The notes under the pieces are model-generated. The model was given only the letters and a program-made list of their open reading frames with translations. It was not told the DNA's origin and made no database searches. Below, one piece after another: positions 17,618 through 31,300 of a stretch of DNA of 64,000 nt. The position numbers and the translations under genes are program-made. Origin of the DNA: Chrysomallon squamiferum (Eukaryota; Mollusca; Gastropoda; Neomphalida; Peltospiridae). The stretch is taken from contig CM022675.1 in the NCBI GenBank assembly GCA_012295275.1, positions 4,490,818 to 4,554,817 on the forward strand, given 5' to 3'. The first letter of the stretch is position 1, and each line of letters begins with the position of its first letter.

Positions 17618-18849
17618 CTATTAAAAAAATAATAATAATAAAATAAAATAAAATAATTTCGGCCAGTATAAAAATTACTATTATTTCTTCTGCACTGCTA
17701 CTACCGCTACTACTCCCACTACTACCACTGCTTATTCGTTGTATTACTGTAATTTTCATTTGTTACTGAAAAAAAGACACATCTGTATCTCCAGAAAGCA
17801 TAGAAAGGTACTACAGCTATTACTGTTGCTGCTGCTACTACTACTGCAGTTACCCTTCTACCAGCAGCACTATCACCAATACTGCTGCTGCAACTGTCAC
17901 TACTCTTACTGATGCTGCTATTACTACTAATATCACTACAAATATTACTACAACTGTATTACTAATGTTGCTAATGCTGTTGCTACTACGACTATTAGTA
18001 CTGACAAATACTACTACTACTAATACTACCACTATTACCACTTAAAACTCAAAGAAAGAATAAATATAAAACATTCTGAAATTGTTTTACTTTAGTTTTT
18101 GCTGTCAGATCTAATTTAAACTTTTACAATTGGAGTATAAAAATGTTAAAAATCTTCTGTACTGGTGACGTCATTAAGTACAGGGTGGACACGTTACTCT
18201 GGTTTTATTTTAGTTATATTATGTTAAGTTATGTTTTGTTATTTTATATAACTCGTTATAATTACATAATATAAGGCTATTTTATGTACTTTTGCGTTTA
18301 TAGTGAGGAGTTTATTTTTTAAAAATACTATTAAAACATGCTAATTTATTTTATTAATTAATGTTTTACCGTATGTTAAGACATTTTATCTTAAGCTGAA
18401 ACTCTAAGTTAAATTGTATTCTGTTTTTGTTGTTACACTATGCAGTTATTTCATTTTAATCATTATCATTATTGTTGTTTGTTTATGTCGTTTGTTTATT
18501 GTTGTTCTTGATGTTGTTACTGATATTATTATTGTTGTTGTCGTTCGTGTTGTTACTGTTCTTATTGTCTATGTTGTTATTGTTTTCCTGTTATTATTAA
18601 ATATGATACGAGCATTTCCTGATAAAAATCAAATAAATGTACGTTAGACACGATTTTTAGAAAAGTTCAGATTTTTCACCTGAAAATATAATCAGATATA
18701 TACAAGAAATGATAATTCTAAAATCCTTGTTATTCACTAAGTATCACTTCAATAAAGTTTAAAATTTTAAATTATGCCCCTTGCCTTATACATTTTTGAA
18801 AAGACTTGAAAAACAAATTAAAATTAATTTAAATAAATAATAAATTCAC

Positions 18850-18916
18850 TTAGTCTTTCTGCACCTGCCATCTGATTGTAGATGGTTAATATAATCACTG
18901 CTGTTACTAAGTTCAT
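18850..18916 (-). pseudogene. Unit 4 exon 1: signal peptide
   Basis: Encodes MNLVTAVIILTIYNQMAGA then ERL. The donor is GTGAAT rather than the GTAAGT of the other copies, still a GT site. Confidence 0.72.
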
Positions 18917-18972
18917 TATTTCTTTTTGTGTTCTTCTGTTTATTTTTATTTACGAAACTTCTTACACAAGAC

Positions 18973-18980
18973 AATATAAA
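18973..18980 (-). promoter_or_regulatory. TATA-like element, unit 4
   Basis: Minus strand GGTTTTATATTG, about 57 bp before the start codon; conserved position. Confidence 0.33.
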
Positions 18981-19744
18981 ACCGAGTTTTGCTAAAATCA
19001 GCTAGGAAGTAGATATTAACTGAAAGAGGAAAACAGGTCACGAGTGTGCTGAAGGTAAAACTTGTCAGGTGAAAGGTTCAGCCCAGACAGCTAGCAGCCT
19101 CACAATAAAAGTTCATGAGTGAATGGGTACTTAGGTTACAGAATACACTGTTTCTCATTTTGTGTTGGTATAATTATAAGTGATACGTCCATTTTACTAA
19201 TGTAAGTTGTATGAATTACATAAATACACACAAACATACATACAAATATAAGGCATACATACACAAATACATAAATACATATATGCATGTCAGCATCCAT
19301 ACAAACATGCATATATACATAAATAGATACATACAATCAAATATATATACGTAATGCATACATATATAACGAATATAGACACAATATATAAATCCATACA
19401 TGCATAAATCCATACACAACTCCATGCATGTATGCATATACAAATAAATACATACATATATGTATACATACACACATCCAGACACACCCACGTACATTTA
19501 TTTTCATACAACTCTATTCCCAATTCACATTCACATATTCTGAACTTAGTTTCATTAGACACATACATAATTTCAACTTCTTTTCAGAATCACAATTTTC
19601 ATAACATATTTTCATATTTACGGCTATTCCAAGCAAATTTTCACATAAACACATATTTCCATCTTATGCTTAGATATATATATACCTATTTCCTGCTTAT
19701 TTTCACATAAACAGCTATTCCCATTTTATTTTTATAAACACTTA
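18981..19744. other. Upstream flank of unit 4
   Basis: Promoter flank, then ACAT/ATAC-rich simple sequence; this stretch is missing from the duplicate at 46110. No gene seen. Confidence 0.6.
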
Positions 19745-20040
19745 TTCACAGTTTATTTTCATGTAGACGTATTTACAACTTATTTTCATGTAAACGTACT
19801 CTGAGCTTATGTTTCATGTAGACGTATTCTCAGCTTATTTTCATGTAGACGTATTCTCAGCTTATTTCCATGTAGATTTATTCTCAGCTTATTTTCATGT
19901 AGATGTACTCTCAGCTTATTTTCATGTAAACGTACTCTCAGCTTATTTTCATGTAGAATATTCACAGCTTAATTTCATTTAAACGTATTCACAGCTTATT
20001 TTCATATAGACGTATTCACAGCTTAATTTCACGTGTATTT
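19745..20040. repeat. 27-bp minisatellite, about 11 copies
   Basis: Unit ATTTTCATGTAGACGTATTC plus TCAGCTT, upstream of unit 4's promoter; moderately diverged. Confidence 0.8.
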
Positions 20041-21454
20041 CCAGCCTCTTTTCATAAACACGGGTTTCCAGCTAATTTTCAGGCTGACCACGTAAGATTA
20101 CAAAGAGAACAGACAATATTAGATTCAAAACCAGTGTCTACTTCAGTTCTTTTCAAAGCTGATAAATGCAAGACATTTTTCTATAAAACCCCACAAAACT
20201 AACCAAAAAAAAAACAACATCTTTTCACCTGTCATATGTGTTTAGAAACAATTAAGTTTGTAAATTTCAAGCACTTGTGTATTGTTGGTTGATTACAAAC
20301 ATATCATTTTATCACTAATATACAATGTTTGAAGATCTGTGCAATATAAACAATGGAAACCAGCTGTTTTGTTACAGAATGATTTTGAAACATAAAAGTC
20401 TGGGTGGGGTATTACCTGGGACAGACGATTACACAAGTAGAATATCTCAGTTTTATAACACTCAGTTATACAGAGAATGTTAATACTAATTAAACAAACA
20501 GCTGTAATTAATTTAGATCATCTTCACAGTTCGCTACGTTCTACCTGTAATGTAGTTAATATATCTTTAAAATTCTTTAAATAAAAGTAATCTTTGTCTG
20601 CAGACAAATACTTTAAATTCATTCAGTTTCAAATTCTGCTTGTCTGTTCTGTGATTTTCATTTGAAGATTGTTTATAACAAAATCAAGTCGCTTGTGTTG
20701 TTCATGTTTAGTGATGACAGTCACTCTTCAAACAACAGAAATATTTGTTTCACTTTGTTAAACTAGAAACCAGGTAGTAATAACATAAAAACGTGTTTTG
20801 TCACATTTTTGTACTCACCACGTTTTAGAACTAAATTTATGATAAATAATATATTTCAAAATCTCAGTAGAAACTTGTCATTAGTTTTAAAACTGATGTT
20901 CTGAACTTTTAATTTTACATATTTTGGGGGGTTTTAAGTTATTTATTTAGTTATATCCTGTGACATTTTCTTTAAATATCCTTGATTATAGACGGCAAAT
21001 GTGTTTGTATTCAATTTACAGGTCAATGTAAATTAGGCCACACGTTTTATATTAGTTTAATTACGGAAAAAGTGCAATTCAAATTCACAGGATGTCACAA
21101 ATAAAAATACAATTTTCCAGTTCAGGTTTACACTGTTTGTTTTATTTAATGATGATCTGCTGTCTCTAGTGAAACATGCAGTTTAACTCTTAGCACGAGT
21201 GTAGCTGGTTTGGATCGAAGTGATCTCGAGAATATCGCGAGTTTTACCAATCATTAGAATGCGGAGCGCAGTCTTAAAATAGCGGAGAATACACACACAG
21301 TTACATAATATGGTTGTCACCTACGTCATAATAATATCTCCTGTGTGTTAATGTCATATTTTATCTTTCTTGTTCTTTCTTTTCCCCTCCCATTGGTTTT
21401 AATATCACTAATACATAGTTATTGCTATCATCATCATCATCATCATCGTCATTT

Positions 21455-21488
<34 letters not shown>

Positions 21489-22039
21489 ATTTACATTATT
21501 AAATATATATGATCTGTGAGAAATGTGTTACTGATAACACTGGTTTCAGATGATAGTCACTGTGTTAGTTAAAGTTTGCTGTTTGTTTGTAGTAATCAAT
21601 TAACTGAAACTTTAGTCTGTTTTTTTTTAATGATGGACCCAGTCTGTGAAGCCTCAGAAGCAATCATACCAATATGGTGAGACATCAAGAACGACTCTCT
21701 CACAAAAACAGTTAAAATAAAATTAATATATTACATTACACTAAGTTTCACAGTTGTATTTCCCTCACAAAGTCTGACTTCACTGAATGCAGCTAAAAAA
21801 CAAAGCTGTAGTAAACCTAGGTTCTTGAAAATCAACTTTTAGAATGTTGAAATGTTGAAATGTAAAATAATATAAACCACATAAACACGAATATACCTCT
21901 AGAAATACATCGTATATGTGTGTGTGTGTCTGTGTGTGTGTGAGAGAGAGAGTGTGTGTGTGCCTGTGTGAGAGAGACAGAGAGTGCGTGTGCGTTTGTG
22001 TGTGTGTGTGTGTGTGTTTTTGTGGCGATGTAATTTTTT
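20041..22039. other. Conserved intergenic spacer, copy a
   Basis: Unique-looking spacer with the GAATATCGCGAG motif (about 21230), ATGGACCCAGTCTGTGAAG (about 21644) and GT/GA tracts. Copies occur at 46440-48540 and, more diverged, at 56460-57650 and 32820-33280; the window's first 330 bp match its right part. No open frame is conserved between copies. Confidence 0.65.
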
Positions 22040-22560
22040 AAGGCTCAAATTTCAAGGACCCCTTCTGAAGCGAGATTATCTCTCGAAAACAGTAAAGAGA
22101 CATTATAGAAATTTTTCATCAAGCTTTTCTAGTACTTTCGGGTGACAAAACATTTTATTACGGACAAACAATTGAAGCTAAAATATTTAATTTGTGTTTG
22201 GTCGAGGCTGTTCATATGAAGAAAACTCGTAGACAAAAACTCGAGAACGTAACAAGTAGTGTATGAACGATGTTCGCGATACACGTTCAGAGAAATACAA
22301 CAAAATGGCAGCTATGCCAAAGTACTTCCAACTGAGATTAAACCTTTTTCTTCAGACTACAAGGTAACACTCGTGCAATAAACACAAAGATAAGACTTCA
22401 GATTTTCCATTTATCCATTTTTTATTCAAATAGCACTTGAAACATAGACTAAGTCAAACGTTGGAAAGACAAAATATATAGATATGGCGAATGATCAGTT
22501 TTAATAACAGCAAGGTTTACTGTATCACAGTTAAGTTAATAGTAAAAATGTTAGTATAAA
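22040..22560 (-). repeat. Unit 3' block, copy 2 (follows unit 5)
   Basis: Same block; minus-strand AATAAA at 22426-22421. Confidence 0.5.
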
Positions 22561-23316
22561 ACAGACTTCGAGTACGAAACAGAAAATGCAAAATGTATAT
22601 GAAGGATTATTCAAATAAAATATTAAAATATCCTTAGTTGATTATTTAGATTCATTATATAATATAATATAAAGTAATGTAATACAAAGATATATTTTTT
22701 CTCATACATTTCACTATATATACATATATAATAAAACATGCAGAAACACACACACACACATATACATACATACATACATACATACATACACACACATGCA
22801 TAAATATACATATAGTTTTCACGTACAATAATATTTATTATAAGTTTGTGTATGACGTAAAGTTAGCTACATCTACTGGAAAACTGTAACACATCACAAT
22901 CTCCAATGTAGGATTTCGGAATTTCGAATAACGTACCCTTAAACTGTTATAAGTATAATAATAATAAAAATAAAATCAGCTAGCGAGGATTTCTTCAACG
23001 GACACAATTTTGCATCAGTGCAGATTAATACTTAAAAGGTTAGTGTAAGAACAGATTTCACATGTCACAGAAATAAGGTAAAACATAAATCACACAGACG
23101 AAAAGTTCAGTTAGATTTTAGGATAAAGTCAAATACAAAATACAAAGAAACAAATAAAAATACAAATAATGCGAACAAAAAAAAGCGGAATTAACTATTA
23201 ACATAGTGTTTACAGTAACAACAACAACAACAAAATAAGTCAATCAATAATAAAATCTCAAAAAATAAGATTAAATATTAAAACATAAAAATGGGATGAA
23301 GCACTGTTAATACATA

Positions 23317-23420
<104 letters not shown>

Positions 23421-23513
23421 GTGGTATGAGACACTTTTAAGATGGATTTCAAAAAACTTTGTATCAACAAATTTTGTATCAAAATATCGATCGAGTTACT
23501 AGTGATATTCTTT

Positions 23514-24348
23514 TCAATCAGAATTTTCCAGAACAAAATAAAAATGTCCGCTGCCTTCAGAAATGTTGTCGTTGTTGTCGAACTTGACGTGGACGTTATA
23601 AGAGATTTCTGATTTCCTAGTGGGAATTTGATTGTTAGACGAGGCAGTTTGTCTACACAGACTGGGCTGTGGTAAACCGGAAGTAACAACATCAGCGATG
23701 TCGTAGAGATCACTGTCAGGTTGGTCAAGATGGTTATACACTTCTGATGTTGTTGTTGATGTTAGAGGTTTCCTGTCCATGGTGTCGTAGTCTTCAGAAT
23801 CAACAAGGTGGCTGTAGACGTCGGATACAGTTGCAGTTGTTTTTTCTTTGTTTGTGCTGTCGTAGTCGCTGTCATTGTCGACACCAAGCCTGTTGTAGAC
23901 ATCAGACGTAGTTGTTTTCTTTTTCTTATTACAGGTATCGTAGTCACGGTCGTTGTCACCTGCAAGGTGTTTGTTCACTTCAGATGTTGTAGTAGTTGCC
24001 ATGTTGATATCCGCTGTGTTGTAATCTCCGTCGTTGTTGTCAGCAGTAGATCTGTTAATGGGAAGTGCTTTAACATCTGCCTTAACGTCTGCGATGTCGT
24101 AGTCGTTATCATTTCTGTGTTCCATGTTGATAGTAACTCCGTTTGGGACGTTGTAGTAAACACTGTGGTTTCCTTGATTTTCTGATTCAAACTCATAATC
24201 TGCCGACGTCGATGTGGTTGTTACCTCATAACTCAGATTTGCGTGGCCACGTTGTAAATCTTCAGCAGAGCTGATTTCATTGTTTCGTTTGTTAAAATTA
24301 ATTCTTGATTCTGGTAACTTCTGAGTTTTAAAACAAAATCGATGTGTT
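23514..24348 (-). CDS. Unit 5 exon 10: long tyrosine-repeat tail
   Basis: Intact tail with five roughly 26-residue repeats, most carrying Y-x-x-L and a later acidic D-Y. The C-terminus reads through P-S-L-C-R and K-S-E-I-S to end E-N-S-D. Confidence 0.72.
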
Positions 24349-24384
24349 CTGGGGAAAAATTAAATTCAAAAATTTTAAAAATTG

Positions 24385-24433
<49 letters not shown>

Positions 24434-24602
24434 AAAACAAACACACCGACATATATACAAACATATCGACATTCAAATATGTGAAAAAATTGTATTGCTA
24501 TTGTTATTGTTATTATTTTTATTTAAAGAACAAAAAAAAAAAAAAAAAAAAAAAACCGTTTAGTCCACAGTAAAATGAGAATTACGACAATTAAAACTAC
24601 TA
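23514..24602 (-). CDS. Unit 5: receptor TM end and complete cytoplasmic tail, 5' part lost at gap 2
   Basis: Exon 10 (24348-23514) is open for about 277 codons from acceptor CCCCAG to its stop, the second longest tail here. It contains S-Y-E-V, S-V-Y-Y-N-V-P, D-Y-D-I-A-D-V, D-V-Y-N-R-L-G-V, D-V-Y-S-H-L, E-V-Y-N-H-L and L-Y-D-I-A-D. Part of exon 9 (about 24602-24557, reading V-V-L-I-V-V-I-L-I-L-L-W-T-K) precedes it and is cut by the N run. On the far side of the gap lies the 3' block of unit 6, so exons 1-8 are either collapsed in the gap or deleted. The exon 9 donor is GT followed by a long T run, unusual but GT. Whether the gene is complete cannot be told from this window. Confidence 0.6.
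24557..24602 (-). CDS. Unit 5 exon 9: partial TM helix at gap
   Basis: Only the C-terminal half of the helix remains before the N run; it ends L-L-W-T-K followed by phase-2 CG. Confidence 0.55.
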
Positions 24603-24802
24603 NNNNNNNNNNNNNNNNNNNNNNNNNNNNNNNNNNNNNNNNNNNNNNNNNNNNNNNNNNNNNNNNNNNNNNNNNNNNNNNNNNNNNNNNNNNNNNNNNN
24701 NNNNNNNNNNNNNNNNNNNNNNNNNNNNNNNNNNNNNNNNNNNNNNNNNNNNNNNNNNNNNNNNNNNNNNNNNNNNNNNNNNNNNNNNNNNNNNNNNNNN
24801 NN
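24603..24802. other. Assembly gap 2 (200 N)
   Basis: Exactly 200 N. It lies inside the TM exon of unit 5 and opens on the right into the spacer of the next unit. Confidence 0.99.
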
Positions 24803-25004
24803 CTCTAGTAAGAAATTTTAAATAAACATGACTATACATCTAGAAAGACGTGTGTGTGTGAATGTGTGTATGTGTATGTGCGTGTGTACATTTTGTGTGT
24901 TGTGACGTCAGTTAAATAGTCCAAAAGCTATGAATGTTTTTATGTTTAATTTCTTTTGGTGATGTTTGCACACAGCTGTTGTTTTGAGGAAATCTGTAAC
25001 TTCA

Positions 25005-25640
25005 AACGCTCGTTCTGAAACGAGGTAGAGTCTCAGTCTGAATCCTTGTTATGTTATGTTCCAGAGTTCGGAGAAAACATTTTGTTTCAGAAACAAGTTT
25101 GGATTTGCATTTGTAGTTGGAGACTCTGTAACTTGAAAGACTCGTTTTGAAACGAGATTACGTCTCGAAAATTGTTAACAGACTTGACAGAATTTTTCAT
25201 CAGGTTTTTCTACTACTTTCGGGTGAAAAAAACTTTTATACTGGACAGAGAAATGAAACTAAGATATTTCATTTGTGTTTGGTCCAAACTGTTTTTATGA
25301 AGAAAACTCGTAGACAAAACCTCGAGAACGTAACAAGTAGTGCATGAACGATGTTCGTGATACCAGTTGGATAAACCATACAAAATGGCGGCTGTTCCAA
25401 AGTAATTCAGTTGAAATTAAAACTTTTTCGTCACACTACAAAGTAACACTGGTGCAATAAGCACAAAATTAAGAATTCAAATTTTCAATTTATCCAGTTT
25501 TTATTCAAATAGCACTTGAAACAAAGAATAAATCAATCATTCGAAAGTCAAAATATATCGATTTACCTGATGGTCCATTTGAATAGTAGCGAGGTTTACT
25601 GTATGACAATAAAGTTAGATTAATATTTAAAAGTTATTGT
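25005..25640 (-). repeat. Unit 3' block, copy 3 (follows unit 6)
   Basis: Same block; minus-strand AATAAA at 25505-25500. About 570 bp from the shortened tail stop. Confidence 0.5.
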
Positions 25641-25693
25641 AAAACAGACTTCGAGTACGAAACGGAAAACAACAAAAATAAAAGCATAGACAA

Positions 25694-25760
<67 letters not shown>

Positions 25761-26075
25761 TAACAAAACAAAAAAGTAACTGTTAACGTGGATTTTAGAA
25801 AACACTTCCTTCAAGCGACAAATTTTGCATCAGCGCAGATTAATACTAAAAATCTTAGTATAAGAAGAGATCTCTCATAACTCAGGAACAAGATGAAAAA
25901 TAAATCGCACTGACATCGTAGTTCCATTCTGACGTAGCAAAATCAAGCAATGTGGTAGTTTGACCGTCAGGTTGGTTAAGGTGGCTGGCTATAAGGTTCT
26001 GATGTTGTTGCTGATGTTGCAGGGTTTCTGTCCATGGTGTTGTAGTCTTCATAATAATCAAGGTGGATGTAGGCG

Positions 26076-26649
26076 TCAGGTAGCTGTCCTCTTTTTGCTT
26101 GTGCTGTCGTAGGCGCTGTCATTGTCGAAACCAAGCTGGCTGTAGACATACGACGTGGTTGTTACCGTTTCCTTATCGTAGGGTTCATAGTCACCGTTGT
26201 CGTCCCCAGCAAGGTTGTTGTAGATGTTAGATGTTCGAGTTGTCGTATCTGTTGTGTCTATGTTGTTGGAGTCTCCGTCAAGGCTGCCTGAGAGATGATT
26301 GTCCACTTCAGACGTTGTAGTAGTAGCTGTCTTGATATCCGCTGTGTCGTAGTCTCCAGTAGATGTGTTAACGGGAAGTGCTTTAACGTCTGCGATGTCG
26401 TAGTAGTTATCGTTTCTGTTTTCCACGTTGACAGTAACTCCGTTTGGGACGTTGTAGTAAACACTGTGGTTTCCTTGATTTTCTGATTCAAATTCATAAT
26501 CTGCCGACGTCGATGTCGTTGTTACCTCATAACTCGGATTTGCGTGACCACGTTGTAAATCTTCAGCAGAGCTGATTTCATTGTTTCTTTTATTAAAATT
26601 AATTCTTGTCTCTGGTAACTTCTTAGTTTTAAAACAAAATCGACGTGTT
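26076..26649 (-). CDS. Unit 6 exon 10: mid-length tyrosine tail
   Basis: Open from TGAAAAATG-side acceptor (CAG) to stop. Motifs: S-Y-E-V-T-T, S-V-Y-Y-N-V-P, Y-Y-D-I-A-D-V, N-I-Y-N-N-L-A-G, Y-V-Y-S-Q-L-G-F. It ends S-K-K-R-T-A-T; relics of the longer tail follow to about 25920. Confidence 0.75.
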
Positions 26650-28263
26650 CTGAAAAATGAAGATATTATTTAGATTTAAACTAATACTAAGTTAGTTTTA
26701 TTATACGAGTTTCTGTCGTGACGACTCTGATAATTCAAAGGAAAAACTATTTTACATTTCAAATTAAACTAAAGATTAAGTGAGAAAAATAACAGTGAAA
26801 TATATAGATTATTTTATTACTTTCGTTCATATCCTATTATATCTTTTACTTTTTATACCTTTCTTTCATTCATTCATATCCTTCTCATTCTTTCATCCCT
26901 TTTTCTTTCTCTTTCTTTTGTCTTAGCATTTCTAACAAACATGATAAACAACACAACATTTTTCTTTCTTTTTCATTCATTAATTCTTTTTTCCTTCTCA
27001 ATGTTTTCTTTCATATTTGAGCCTATTCTTTTTTCTGTTTTTTTCTTCTTCGAGAATTTCATAATTTTATTTAATGATTGATTACAACAAATTCTCACCG
27101 TCTAGACCAAACTACAACGGCAGCAATGACCAACACCACTAAAATAACAGCAGTGACGCCACCACCAACATATGCTGAAAATAATTATACAATAACAGTA
27201 CAAATGTTTTTATGTATGCATATATGTATATTTTTTTTTATTTATGTATTTATTTATGTATTTATTTATTTATTTACTTATTTATTTCTTTATTTCTTTA
27301 TATTTTTCACTTAATTTTGAAATAATATTAATTTTGACACAAATATAACGCTTTATAATGACCCCTTTTCCTAATAAAATTATATCAAACAAATTACAAA
27401 AAATATTTATAAACAATAATATATTAAGTTAAAAAATTTAAAAAACTAAAAATTAAAAAAAGAATATTAAAAAGAATACTATTAATGAAAATATATTTAA
27501 TTAATTTGAATAAGGTTAGCAGAATAATCCTAGTAAATTGACAAATAGCTAGTATAATAAACTTAGTAAATTAAAAACGAATAAAATAATTGTTGCAAAT
27601 TAAATAAACCATTAAGCACAGACAAACTGGGTAGAAAAATATAAATAAATAATCTTAATTAATTTAAACAAATCTAGTAAATGAAATTTAGTCACAAACT
27701 TAATAAAATAAATTTAGGGGAAAAAAGTAGTAATTATAGCTAGTAAATTAAAAGTAGGAAATAACTTGGTAAAAGTTGTACATAAATTTAGTAATAAAAA
27801 CTACTAACTTAAATCCAATAAACTAAAACAGTTAAATATTGTTTAAAATAAATAAATAAATAAATAAATAAATAAAAACTAATAAAATATATCTAGTAAA
27901 TTAAATGTAGTCAAATAAAATTAGTTGAAACTCTTAAAACAAAATAGTAAAATTAAAACTGACCTGATTTGTTTGATGAATGTTGAGTCTCAGCGGATTG
28001 TTTCCTTGTAATTACCTCCCCTGATGTTGTTGGTTCAGAAGCAGAAGAAAAAGTCGGATTGGAGAAAAGTTTGTAAGTTGACAATTTTGACGTAGCTGCT
28101 GCTGTTGTTTTTGGGGACAGTTTTGCAGGCGTTGTCACTGATGTGGACATTGCTACTGGTTTAGTAACATTATCTGTAAATGTATAAAAAAGATTGTCTC
28201 TAGAAGACATTTTTTTTTTGTATCAAAGACTTTGTATGTCATCTTTTAACTTTATTATTATTT

Positions 28264-28304
<41 letters not shown>

Positions 28305-31300
28305 GTTACTATTTCACATATATACATACATACACACACACATACCTGTATACGTACATATAGTTAGCTATATATACATAAATATGTACATAGAAACATA
28401 CATTCATACCTAGATATATATATATATATATTTGTCTGTGATTATATTTAATTAATAAACAAATCGACTTTTTAACAATTTGTTTTACTGTGTTGTTTTA
28501 TACTTACATTTCTGACAAATAGCTGGATTTGTTTGGTCTGATTTGTAATTGTAATATAATTTGTTATTTTCAGTAAACCATACCATCCTTTTAAGATCAA
28601 CTCCTGAAACTGGTTTCTGAAACGATACCACACTACCTGCAAGATTTAAAACAAGTATTTTAGAATTTTGTTTTACACAGAGGAAGAACTAACAACAAAT
28701 ACTGAATATCTATTCTATGTCGCTTTCAGCAGCAAAAAGACCAGTTAAATAAAAATGAACAACAACAATAACAAAAATATTATCGAAGTCTGTGCGCACA
28801 TTCACACAAACACACACACACACGCACACACACACACAGAGACACTCACACAATATAACTAACACACAAAGACCCAAACACATACTTCCACACAAACACA
28901 ACACAAGATGTATACAGATTTCTGACTGCAATTTACCATCAATCCACAGCAGTTTGACATCTCTGTGGAGTCCAATCCAGTAGTAAAGATTTGTTTGTAG
29001 CAGATTCTGCAGTGATGACACTGTACTGCTGCTTATTTTAAACATGTCAAACTGTCTGCTTGCATAGTTCCATGACATCCTCCGTTGTGAAATACAAGTT
29101 TCAGAATCACAGTAGTATTCTAAAAAGAGATAATCAATATGATGTTATAATGAACGAATATTTCATTTTATTTCATTTTTGATATTACATCGTTCTTCAT
29201 TGATAATAATAACAACAACAACAACAACAACAACAATAATAATAATAATAATAATAATTATAATTATAATAATAAATATAATAAATATAATAATAATAAT
29301 AGCAATCATCATCATCATCTTATTATTTATTTATTAGATATTTGAACTTTGTTAAAACTATTACCTGTATAAAGTGTATATGCTCTGTAGCTGTCACAGT
29401 TTTGAAAACCAATTGTAAAATTGTCAGAATTGAACTTGACGTAGCCGCAGCGCTTGATTCCGTCAGCGCTGTCGTCGATTGTAACTGAAGACGGAAGATA
29501 TGTAATGAAGTGATTTATATATTATTGTAATTTTCACTGCATCTGTGCATTCATTCGTTCATTCATTCATTCGTTTGTTCATACAATCACACATTTGTTT
29601 CTTTTACTGATGTTAGTAAAATAATATAAAAAGATAAATATTTTAAAAATTGTTAACGTTATTAGTGTCACCTGTTCTATAAACAGAAATTGTGTTTCGT
29701 CCTCCGCAGAATTCTTCATATGTCCCTGCACATCGAACTCGTTTTGTAGTTGACTTCACAGGACTTGCTGTGTCAGAGATTTTACAGTAACACTGCTTTC
29801 CCTACAAAACACAAAAAATAATAACAATAATAATAAAAAGAAGAAGAAGGATAATGGTAGTAGTAATGGTAGAAGTGGCAATAGTAGTAGAAGAAGATGA
29901 TGATGAAGTGGTTGCCGCAGTGACAGTTTAATAGTAGAAGTATACCTGTCTGTGTGTCCCTTTTGTATGTGTGTGTTTCAGGTAATCTAAAACAAGTTTA
30001 TATTTAACACTTTTTGTTTTTAATTCAGTCTTTATGAAGAGAAGAATTTATTAACCTGTAAACCAATTTTTCCATTGCTTGGTTTGCATTGCTGGAGGCA
30101 TTTAAAAGCATCATTGTCTTGTATTGAATATTTACTACTCAAACTCCCAACATCGATATCTCCAACGTACTGGAATAATTTGTCTTTGGTCTCTGAAAAC
30201 AGCAATAACAACAATCGATAATAAAATAATACAAAAAAATTATAATAAAAAAATTGAATAAAAAAACAATAAATCAATCAATCAAATATTATTTAGTTAC
30301 TACCCATGTTTGTACGGTTGTGTCTGCAGTGTACAGACTGGCGAAGTAATTAAATACTCTTCCATGTTCTGACCTTCAGGCAGCATCAGCGCCGCAATAA
30401 TGACGTTGTTAACTTAAGACAGTAGAATTAGTGATGTATTTGAGAGGTGTCGTCGAGAAGACGTACAGCGATGGATGAGTATTTGAAAAAATGAAGACTC
30501 CGAACTGGATCCTGAACAAAATTCTAAGAAAGTTAAAAAAGTAAAGTGGGTGGTGGTCAAGAGAAAGCAAACTCGCTGAGCTGAAGAAAAAAAAGTGAAA
30601 GTTATCTTTCGTTTCGATTTACTTTTATTGGGATTCTGGTGCGCTGACTCTATTATGCTTGGGGGAAAAATCTTAACACGTGACACGCAAGCTTAAACAC
30701 CATCTCCAAACAAAACATTCGTCATCTTCAAAGCAACAACACAGACTATTTTGTTTGTATGCGATAAAATACGTAGGAACAGGAAGTTTTATGAGAAAAA
30801 CTACAACGGTGTCTGTGAGAGCTCTCAAAGCTATTTACTTAGTAGATGAACTTGTAGCCAAATTTGAAAAAGTCGCACTTAGGCAGAGACAATAAAATTG
30901 CAACTTGATGAGTCTTCTGATATCAGTGGACATGTTCAACTCCTGGCCAAAGTGTGTTTCCTGTTTTGCAAGGCAACGCCACGAGAAACAACAGGAGAGG
31001 AAATGTTTCGTGTCACATCAGAATATCTTGAACAAGGAGGATTCAGCTGGAAAACTGACCGAGAATCTGCACTGGAGGAAAAGCTACCACTAAAATATTA
31101 TTTATTTTCTAAATTGAGATTAAAAATAAATTATACCTACCAGTCCACATCCACGGTGTATACGTCTCAAAAGCTCCTACCCAATAGTCTGTGTCTTCTT
31201 CCATTACAGAAAAAAGTTTGTTTTTGTCTAAACCAGAATGATGAACAACGAGTCTGCCTCCTGCCTCCTCACAGCCAGAATACGCTGCCTCCCACCAAGT

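Noticed and set aside
21640-21850. A small plus-strand gene starting at M-D-P-V-C-E-A-S in the spacers
   Set aside because: The frame is closed by TGA or frameshifted differently in each spacer copy, so the conservation is of DNA, not protein.
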